From: JADGQM01 sp964505935
Lineage (GTDB): Bacteria; Desulfobacterota; Syntrophobacteria; Syntrophobacterales; Syntrophobacteraceae
Reading direction: 5' to 3'
DNA: 28,179 nt
NCBI GenBank assembly: GCA_964505935.1
Contig: CAZDKX010000023.1
Coordinates: 1 to 28,179 of the forward strand
The notes beneath the pieces were generated by a model that saw only the letters and a list, made by a program, of their open reading frames with translations, had not been told where the DNA came from and ran no database searches. A program made the position numbers and the translations under genes. Every line of letters starts with the position of its first letter. Position 1 is the first letter of the stretch. This document shows, one piece after another, positions 8,187 to 14,698 of this stretch.

Positions 8187-9773
8187 TCACGCTTGCCGCA
8201 CCAAGTTGCGGATCTGCTCGCGCATATAAAGTGGAAGATAATAGAGTCCGCCGGCGTTTTTGCCGCTGGCCCCGGAACCTTTCCACCCGCCAAAGGGCTG
8301 GAACCCGGGCCAGGCACCGGTCGTGGCGCCCAGCGGGCGATTCACATAGGCGACACCCGCCTGAATGTGTTCGAAGAACCAGGAGGCTTCGGCGTCATTG
8401 CCGTAGAAACCGGCTGTCAGGCCGTAATCAACGTCATTGGCGACGGTTATCGCCTCATCCAGGCCGGCAACCCGGGCCAAAAGCGTGATCGGGAGAAACG
8501 TTTCGGTCTTCCACAGTCGGTGGTCGAAAGGAACGTCGGCGGCAAAGGTCGGGGTACAAAAATACCCCTTGCTGAAGTCACCCTCTTTGAGCACCTTGCC
8601 GCCCGTCACCAAAGTGCCGGCCCGGGCAAGCTCGTCGAGGTACCTTTGAAAATTGGTGTAGGCACTGCCGTTGATGACCGGTCCCAGGAACACGTTCCGG
8701 TCGGTGGGATCGCCGATGACCAGCTGCTCGGTGAGGGGTATCAGGCGCTCGACCAGCGCATCGTAGACCGCGGCCTCAACGAGCACACGCGAACAGGCTG
8801 AGCATTTCTGCCCCTGCAGGCCAAAGGCCGAGCGCACGATGCCGCGGGCGGCAATATCCAGGTCGGCGTGGCGGGAAACGATAGCCGGGTTCTTGCCGCC
8901 CAGTTCGAGGATGGTCGGCCGGACCCAGCTCCTTTGGGCAGAATGCCGGTAGATGGCCATGCCGACATCTTTGGAACCGGTGAAGGTGATCCCGGCAACA
9001 TCCGGATGATCGATCAGCGCCTGTCCCAGGGTGCTTCCCGGACCGGTAACATAATTGGCGACCCCCGCAGGCAGGCCGGCCTCATGCAGGCACTCCGCGA
9101 TCAGGCGCGCAGTCCACGGGGTATCGCTGGCGGGTTTGATGACGACGGTATTCCCGGTGACCAGGGCCGCTCCGGCGGGGCCTCCGGTCAGCGCCGCAGG
9201 GAAGTTGAAAGGGCTGATGACCAGCCAGACACCATAAGGGCACATCACGGAGACGTTGCGGGAATCAAGACCGCGCAGCGGATCGCGCCCCATCTCCACG
9301 ACAAAACCGTTACCGGCTTCCATGCGGTCGCAACAATAGCGGATCAGGTCCACACTTTCGGCGATGTCACCGAGGGCCTCCATGCGGTTCTTCCCCACTT
9401 CCAGGGTCAGCACCACGCCGATCTCGAAGAGGCGCTCGTCCATCAGGTCGGCAGCTTTCCGCAGGATTCGCACCCGTTCCTGCCAGGGCGTGCCGCGCCA
9501 CCCGGGGAAGGCCCTCTTCGCGGCAGCTACCGCGGCGTCAGCCTCCGCTGCTCCCCCTTTCTGAAAAACGCCAAGCACAACCTGGGTATCGGCGGGCGAG
9601 CGAACTTCGAATTTGGCAGCGGCAAGCACCTCCCTGCCGTCGATGAGCATTCCGTACTCCCTGCCCAGCCGCGGACAGACCTCAGTCAGGGAATTCTCGA
9701 AGCGGGTATGCAGGGCTTCGGGCGGGTCAAACATGGTGGCATACGTTAACTTGAATCCGATTTCAGTTGGCAT
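8187..9773 (-). CDS. Aldehyde dehydrogenase, 1-pyrroline-5-carboxylate dehydrogenase-like
   Basis: A 528-residue NAD(P)-dependent aldehyde dehydrogenase. Catalytic C324 lies in GLQGQKCSACSR and the general base E290 in ILELGGKNP. FNFPAALTGGPAGAALVTGN and VVIKPASDTP form the cofactor site. The ETFLPI motif keeps the Glu and Phe of the usual ExFGP motif but replaces GP with LP. The C-terminus has PFGGWKGSG. The N-terminal FKLTYATMFDPPEALH and the CSACSR motif point to the P5C dehydrogenase group (proline/glutamate metabolism, forming glutamate from glutamate semialdehyde). Cytoplasmic. No proline dehydrogenase gene is nearby, so the physiological aldehyde is uncertain. The start has GGAGG 12 nt upstream. 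A small possible ORF (9763-9942) overlaps its 5' end. Confidence 0.88.
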   Translation of the reverse strand: MPTEIGFKLTYATMFDPPEALHTRFENSLTEVCPRLGREYGMLIDGREVLAAAKFEVRSPADTQVVLGVFQKGGAAEADAAVAAAKRAFPGWRGTPWQERVRILRKAADLMDERLFEIGVVLTLEVGKNRMEALGDIAESVDLIRYCCDRMEAGNGFVVEMGRDPLRGLDSRNVSVMCPYGVWLVISPFNFPAALTGGPAGAALVTGNTVVIKPASDTPWTARLIAECLHEAGLPAGVANYVTGPGSTLGQALIDHPDVAGITFTGSKDVGMAIYRHSAQRSWVRPTILELGGKNPAIVSRHADLDIAARGIVRSAFGLQGQKCSACSRVLVEAAVYDALVERLIPLTEQLVIGDPTDRNVFLGPVINGSAYTNFQRYLDELARAGTLVTGGKVLKEGDFSKGYFCTPTFAADVPFDHRLWKTETFLPITLLARVAGLDEAITVANDVDYGLTAGFYGNDAEASWFFEHIQAGVAYVNRPLGATTGAWPGFQPFGGWKGSGASGKNAGGLYYLPLYMREQIRNLVRQA

Positions 9774-9942
9774 CAGAGTAAGACCTCCCGGCGGCAGGTT
9801 TCAACCATGCACGACCTTGATCGAGACCGCACCGGGCATAATGGTCGAGAAGGCTTTTCTCCGGGACAGGAGGATTACCGTCAGTGAAAACGCTTAAGCC
9901 GCCCTTCGCCTCGACCGCTATCGCCCAGTGCCGGCTGCCCAT
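9763..9942 (-). CDS. Possible small protein upstream of the aldehyde dehydrogenase
   Basis: An open frame of 59 residues beginning MGSRHWAIAVEAKGG, with an AGG-rich sequence just upstream, that overlaps the start of the aldehyde dehydrogenase gene by 11 bp. The composition looks protein-like, but I do not recognise it. The frame can be extended upstream to a TTG at 9999. The overlap would fit translational coupling of a two-gene unit. It may equally be chance ORF sequence in a leader. Confidence 0.3.
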   Translation of the reverse strand: MGSRHWAIAVEAKGGLSVFTDGNPPVPEKSLLDHYARCGLDQGRAWLKPAAGRSYSDAN

Positions 9943-10005
9943 ACCGCTCAACCTGTAGTGATTCTGGTGTTGATCGAAAAATATTCTGCCCGAGGGCAAT
10001 CTGCT

Positions 10006-10027
10006 TATATGTCAGATAAGACATATA
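10006..10027. promoter_or_regulatory. Perfect inverted repeat, candidate operator
   Basis: TATATGTC, six-base spacer AGATAA, GACATATA: two perfect 8-base arms. It lies between the divergent aldehyde dehydrogenase and GapN genes, in an AT-rich stretch. The form fits a dimeric regulator site, but no regulator is encoded next to it. Confidence 0.45.
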
Positions 10028-10093
10028 CCACCATGACTGGTTGATGGCCACCCGGTCGTTCTGCCGAGCGGACAGAGTTGCAGCATAAGCCGA

Positions 10094-10122
10094 TTGACAC
10101 CATTTCTATCTGATTATATCCT
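10094..10122 (+). promoter_or_regulatory. Sigma70-type promoter for the GapN gene
   Basis: A TTGACA -35 hexamer at 10094-10099, a 17-base spacer and TATCCT at 10117-10122, followed by a leader of about 135 bases to the GapN ATG at 10264. A TATATC two bases earlier is an alternative -10. Confidence 0.5.
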
Positions 10123-10263
10123 GAATGGCACCTGTTCACCCTCACGAATCAATCACATGGCTAACCGGCTCATTTTGGTAGCGTAAATTGAACGCCCATC
10201 GCAATCCTTTAAGCCGACCCAGAGCACGGGCCTGGTGTTTTTGAAGAAAAGGGAGAAACCACC

Positions 10264-11886
10264 ATGACGGATGAGCTTTTTGCCTCGATCTTACCCAGCG
10301 AAGACAGGATTCCGAAGCCGCATCGCCTCGCCTCGCCCATCGAACAGCGTCAATACCTCAGTGATGGCGTCATGAAGGAATGGACCGGCCCACAGCAAGA
10401 CGTGCTGTCTCCGTTGGGCGAGGTAAGCGACGGCAGCTTTCGCCGGAAGCGAATCGGCAGCTACCCCCTGCTGACCGAAGAGCAAGCCCTGGAAGCTCTG
10501 GACGCTGCCTGCAAGGCATATGATCATGGGCGCGGGGCGTGGCCGACCATGTCCGTCGAGCAACGGATCGGACATGTGGAGGGCTTTGCCCACCGCATGC
10601 AGGAGCAGCGGGAACAAGTGGTCAAACTCCTGATGTGGGAGATTGGCAAGACGCTTCCCGACGCTGAAAAGGAATTTGACCGGACGGTTGACTACATCAG
10701 GGACACGATTGACGCGCTGAAGGACCTGGATCGCCTGTCGTCACGTTTCGTCATCGAGCAGGGCGTGATCGCCCAGATTCGTCGCGCCCCGCTCGGCGTC
10801 GTGCTTTGCATGGGCCCCTTCAACTATCCGCTGAATGAAACCTTCACGACGCTGATTCCGGCGCTCATCATGGGCAATACGGTGATCTTCAAACCGCCGA
10901 AACTCGGGGTGCTGCTCCACCAGCCGCTGCTTGAGGCCTTTCGAGACTCCTTCCCGAAGGGGGTGATCAACACCGTCTACGGTCAGGGACAGAAGATCAT
11001 CGGGGCCATCATGCAGTCGGGAAAAATCGATGCGCTAGCCTTCATCGGCAGCAGCCGGGTTGCCGACATCCTGAAGCACCAGCATCCCAAACCGCATCGC
11101 CTGCGCTGCATCCTCGGCCTTGAAGCCAAGAACGCCGCCATTGTGCTGCAGGACGCAGACCTTGATGATGCGGTAAAAGAATGCGTCCTGGGAGCTCTTT
11201 CCTTCAACGGGCAGCGCTGTACCGCCCTCAAGATGCTCTTTGTTCACCAGGAAATTGTCGACGCCTTCCTGTCAAAATTCTGTGATGCGGTCGGCAAGCT
11301 CAAGGGGGGCATGCCCTGGGAGCCGGGGGTCCAGATCACGCCGTTGCCGGAACCCGATAAGACAGACTATCTTACCGAGTTGATCGAGGACGCTCGCAGC
11401 AGAGGGGCACGCGTCGTCAACGCCAAGGGCGGTAGCGTGACGCACACCTTCATGTCACCGGCGGTTGTCTATCCCGTGGGACCCGGCATGAGGCTGTACT
11501 CCGAGGAGCAATTCGGCCCGGTCGTCCCCATCGCCGCCTTCGCCGATCTTGAAGGACCCATGAACTATGTCGTGCAATCCGCTTACGGGCAGCAGGTCAG
11601 CTTATTCGGAAGCGATGCCGGGCTCATCGCCGACCTCATCGATCCTCTGGTCAATCAAGTATGCCGGGTTAACATCAACAGTCAGTGTCAACGCGGTCCC
11701 GATGTCTTTCCCTTCACCGGCAGGAAGGACTCGGCGGAAGGCACCCTGTCCGTTTCGGATGCCCTGAGAGTTTTCACGATTCGCACGCTGGTCGCCGCCA
11801 AGGGCACCGACGCCAACCGACGGCTCATCAAGGCCATTCTCACGGAACGGAAATCCCGGTTTCTTTCGACGGACTTCATTCTGTGA
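10264..11886 (+). CDS. gapN: Non-phosphorylating NADP-dependent glyceraldehyde-3-phosphate dehydrogenase
   Basis: A 540-residue aldehyde-dehydrogenase-fold enzyme of the long GapN type. It oxidises glyceraldehyde 3-phosphate directly to 3-phosphoglycerate, yielding NADPH without ATP. Catalytic C319 is in SFNGQRCTALK and E287 is in LGLEAKNAA. The C-terminal signature INSQCQRGPDVFPFTGRKDS followed by AEGTLSVSDALR is characteristic of this GapN branch. MGPFNYPLNETF and VIFKPPK build the cofactor site. Cytoplasmic, central carbon metabolism. The start at 10264 has AGGGAGAA shortly upstream. It faces the molybdopterin oxidoreductase gene across repeat elements that probably end transcription from both sides. 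Confidence 0.9.
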   Translation: MTDELFASILPSEDRIPKPHRLASPIEQRQYLSDGVMKEWTGPQQDVLSPLGEVSDGSFRRKRIGSYPLLTEEQALEALDAACKAYDHGRGAWPTMSVEQRIGHVEGFAHRMQEQREQVVKLLMWEIGKTLPDAEKEFDRTVDYIRDTIDALKDLDRLSSRFVIEQGVIAQIRRAPLGVVLCMGPFNYPLNETFTTLIPALIMGNTVIFKPPKLGVLLHQPLLEAFRDSFPKGVINTVYGQGQKIIGAIMQSGKIDALAFIGSSRVADILKHQHPKPHRLRCILGLEAKNAAIVLQDADLDDAVKECVLGALSFNGQRCTALKMLFVHQEIVDAFLSKFCDAVGKLKGGMPWEPGVQITPLPEPDKTDYLTELIEDARSRGARVVNAKGGSVTHTFMSPAVVYPVGPGMRLYSEEQFGPVVPIAAFADLEGPMNYVVQSAYGQQVSLFGSDAGLIADLIDPLVNQVCRVNINSQCQRGPDVFPFTGRKDSAEGTLSVSDALRVFTIRTLVAAKGTDANRRLIKAILTERKSRFLSTDFIL

Positions 11887-11989
11887 CCAGAAGCGGTCGA
11901 GGCGGGCCACCGTTGTCGCTTTTGTGCGGGTGGCACCCGACTCTGAAGAGGAGCGTGAAGCCGGAGCTTCCATAACTGCTTGCCCAAGC

Positions 11990-12075
11990 CGTCATTCCGG
12001 ACTTGATCCGGAATGCAGCTTTCCTTGACCAATTAGCAGTACTGGCTTCCGGCTAAAAGCTTGCCGGAATGACGG
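11990..12075. repeat. Inverted pair of dispersed palindromes (element 1)
   Basis: CGTCATTCCGG...CCGGAATGCAG at 11990-12018 and TTCCGGC...GCCGGAATGACGG at 12047-12075 are two hairpins in opposite orientation around a ~28-base core. They belong to the same repeat family as 76-104. They sit between convergent gapN and molybdopterin oxidoreductase genes and could fold as a transcription-ending structure on either strand. Confidence 0.7.
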
Positions 12076-12156
12076 TTGTCGAATCCTGGCAGGCCTGGCG
12101 GCTTTTGACGCTAATCCGCGATGAGCCGAAATTACTATCCCGGAGCGAACCTTCTC

Positions 12157-12237
12157 CGTCATTCCCGCGTTCTTTTGGCGGGAATCCAGGCTGCACAAAG
12201 CTCCTGGATTCCCGCCAGGAACATGCGGGAATGACGG
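12157..12237. repeat. Inverted pair of dispersed palindromes (element 2)
   Basis: CGTCATTCCCGC...GCGGGAATCCAGG and CCTGGATTCCCGCC...GCGGGAATGACGG form a near-perfect long inverted repeat, each half itself a hairpin. It follows element 1 by about 80 bases in the same convergent gap. Outside these elements the 11887-12277 gap shows no gene. Confidence 0.75.
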
Positions 12238-12277
12238 ATGGAGGGATTGGCCGGACGATCATCTCTTGCCATGCGCC

Positions 12278-14365
12278 TCAGGCGAGTTTTCTCACCGAAA
12301 CGAAATGCTCCTGCATGGCCATGCCTCCGCCGGCGTTATCCCAAACGTCAAGGCCTCCCGGCATGAGCACATTGTCGGCAATTCCCCTGCCCAGGGCACG
12401 GCTCTCGGTGGGCAGGCTGTGACCGAAGCCGTGCACCAGGAATACCGCATCCGGCTGGATGAACTCCGTCAGTTTCACTTTGATTCTGCCCGCGAACCCC
12501 TGGTTGGAGACTTCGACCACCTCGTTGTCGGCGATCCGCATCTTTTCGCCGACGGCCTTGTTCAGCCAGAGTACGTTTTCCGGCATCTGTTCGTGAAGCA
12601 GGGCGTTGTTGACCGTGTGCCCTTGGGTATGCACGCCACATCGGCCAAAAGTCATGCGGAACTGGCCTTCGGGAGGCTTGTGGGGCGGTTCGTAGGGTTT
12701 CAGTGAAAGCAATCCCTGGCTTTCCAGCTTGTCGTTGATGAGCGCGATCTTCCCGGACGGGGTCTTGAACTTGAGCTCATCCCTCGTCCGGTACCGGGGC
12801 CCCTCGGCCAGCGACACCATCCCCGTGGCCGCAAAGTCTTCCATGGCCACCCCGGTCCCTTCGAGCTGGTACTGCCAGATCTCCTCCACTGATTTGAAGG
12901 CCAGCGGCGCCAGATCGAGCCTTTCGGCCAGGCCGCCGATGATTTCCCAGTCGGCACGCGTTTCGAAACGGGGTTCGAGCGCCCGCTGCCGCAGGAAGAA
13001 ATAGGGTTTGAGGCCGTTCTTGCACGCCAGGATGCTCTCCCGTTCGAGATAGGGCGAAAGGGGGAGCACCACATCGGCAAACCAGGCCGTGTCGGACCAG
13101 CTGAAGCTCACCGCCACCAGCAGGTCGAGTTTGCGCCATGTCCTCTTCAGGGCTTCCGGATCGGGAAAGGCCATGAGCGGATCGTGCCGATAGGCAATGT
13201 AGGCCTTCACGGGATAGGGGTCTTCCGATTCGATGGCTTTGAAGGCCAGGTGAAGCACGCCGGGACCGGCGTCGAAGTGGGGATAGCGCCAGCCGGCACC
13301 GTCCGCTCGCTTCTCCTCCGGCTTGGGGAACAAATCGACAAGCTTTTTCAAACCTTTGCGGCCGACATCTCCCGGCTTGTTGGCAATCGGGAGCCCTCCC
13401 TTGGCGCCGACGGAGCCGAGCAGCGCGTTGATGAGGTAAATGGAGCGCGAGACGTAAAAAGAATCGCGGTAGCGGGCCGTCATCCATCCCGGATGCCACA
13501 CCACGGCGGGCTTGGCTCCCGCCAGCTCCCGGGCCAGAGCTGCGATCTCCGCCGCCGGGATGCCGGTTTCCTGTTCCGCCCACACCGGCGTGTAGGGGCG
13601 AACAAAACGGTCCAGGGTTTTCAGGTCCGGGAGCCACTTGTCGGCAAATTCCCCATCATAGAGCCCCTCATTGAGCAGCACATGAATGATCGCCAGGTTG
13701 AAAGCGTAGTCTGTGCCCGGACGGATCATGAGAAACCGGTCAGCCTTGGCCGCAGATACCGTGGCCCGGATGTCGATCACGGTGAGCTTGCAGCCGTTAT
13801 CCATGCTTTCGAGCAGGTCATTGACCTCCTTGACATTGATCGCCTCGAACAGGTTGCGGGTCTGGAGCACCACGTGGCGAGCGTTCTTCAAATCATACAC
13901 GAGGTCTTTGCGACCGAAGCCGAACAGGGAGAGGGCGGCATGGTGGACGTTGCGCGCACAGGAAACATCATGATTGCAGTAGTTGGGTGAGTCAAGCCCC
14001 CGCATGAACGCCATGTGGAGGTCCCGAAAGGGACCGCCGCGATCGGAAAAAAGGATGCTTCGCCCGCCGTGCACGGCGGTGATTTCCCGCAAACGACCGG
14101 CAACGTAATCCAGGGCTTCATCCCAGGTCGCCCGGCGCCATTTGCCTTCCCCCCGTTCTCCGGCCCGGATGAGCGGATACTGGGGGCGTTCGTCGTCGTT
14201 CAGAAGCGCCATCCCGGCGCTGCCGCGAGCGCAGATGGAACCCTTGATGCCCGCCGCATGGGGGTTGCCCTGAATGAAGGTGCACGCCCCGCTTTCCACC
14301 TCGACTTGAATCGGGCAACGCACCGTACACATACCACAGACACTGTAAACTTGCTTTTTGCTCAT
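12278..14365 (-). CDS. Molybdopterin oxidoreductase, PhsA/PsrA-like, without export signal
   Basis: A 695-residue enzyme of the complex iron-sulfur molybdoenzyme family. It binds a [4Fe-4S] cluster through C10, C13, C17 and C45 and a bis-MGD molybdenum/tungsten cofactor. C136 in NHDVSCARNVHHA is at the position of the metal ligand in PhsA/PsrA-type enzymes. The cofactor-binding C-terminal domain starts around residue 575 with the family motif HTQGHTVNNALLHEQMPENV. The protein starts MSKKQVYSVCGMC with no twin-arginine leader, so it should be cytoplasmic, unlike exported thiosulfate/polysulfide reductases. No iron-sulfur (B) or membrane (C) subunit gene is adjacent. GGGAG precedes the ATG. Substrate unknown; a sulfur-compound, aldehyde or formate-type redox role cannot be distinguished. 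Confidence 0.85.
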   Translation of the reverse strand: MSKKQVYSVCGMCTVRCPIQVEVESGACTFIQGNPHAAGIKGSICARGSAGMALLNDDERPQYPLIRAGERGEGKWRRATWDEALDYVAGRLREITAVHGGRSILFSDRGGPFRDLHMAFMRGLDSPNYCNHDVSCARNVHHAALSLFGFGRKDLVYDLKNARHVVLQTRNLFEAINVKEVNDLLESMDNGCKLTVIDIRATVSAAKADRFLMIRPGTDYAFNLAIIHVLLNEGLYDGEFADKWLPDLKTLDRFVRPYTPVWAEQETGIPAAEIAALARELAGAKPAVVWHPGWMTARYRDSFYVSRSIYLINALLGSVGAKGGLPIANKPGDVGRKGLKKLVDLFPKPEEKRADGAGWRYPHFDAGPGVLHLAFKAIESEDPYPVKAYIAYRHDPLMAFPDPEALKRTWRKLDLLVAVSFSWSDTAWFADVVLPLSPYLERESILACKNGLKPYFFLRQRALEPRFETRADWEIIGGLAERLDLAPLAFKSVEEIWQYQLEGTGVAMEDFAATGMVSLAEGPRYRTRDELKFKTPSGKIALINDKLESQGLLSLKPYEPPHKPPEGQFRMTFGRCGVHTQGHTVNNALLHEQMPENVLWLNKAVGEKMRIADNEVVEVSNQGFAGRIKVKLTEFIQPDAVFLVHGFGHSLPTESRALGRGIADNVLMPGGLDVWDNAGGGMAMQEHFVSVRKLA

Positions 14366-14430
14366 CGAGTCTCCCTGAAAAAAACTCTTTCATTACGCCA
14401 TCGACGTGTCCGATGTGACCTATGAAAGCC

Positions 14431-14698
14431 ATTATATAATTGCCAATCCAGACAGGCTAGAGCCAATTGCCTCTCATTGAAGGATTGAGAAAATCCGGGG
14501 AAGGTGCTAAACGTGGCGGCCGTACCCCTGTCGCGGCGTTGCTGCCGGCCTTCTCTGGTTTCCAGGCTGGTGCCTGGAAATCGGCTTACGGTGAGCGAGC
14601 AAGGGTAAGCTTCCCCTTTCAGACCGAATCGGTATGGGAAACCGAGTCGGTCCAACCGGGAAGATGGGGAAAACCCAGGCAGACTGGAGGAATCAGGA
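14431..14698 (+). promoter_or_regulatory. Structured leader of the M16 protease gene
   Basis: The divergent gap 14366-14698 has no gene. At 14431-14440 lies the palindrome ATTATATAAT, a possible -10 on both strands. Downstream are two strong hairpins in the protease leader: 14559-14580 (TTTCCAGGC, loop TGGT, GCCTGGAAA, perfect) and 14622-14652 (GACCGAATCGG / CCGAGTCGGTC, 10 of 11 paired). Neither is followed by a T-run. A GGAGG ribosome-binding site at 14686-14690 precedes the ATG. Confidence 0.45.

Noticed and set aside
8868..9749. A 293-codon plus-strand frame opposite the aldehyde dehydrogenase
   Set aside because: Antisense shadow; the opposite strand carries all catalytic motifs of the dehydrogenase.
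12777..13637. A 286-codon frame within the molybdopterin oxidoreductase gene
   Set aside because: Alternate-frame shadow with biased composition and no motifs.
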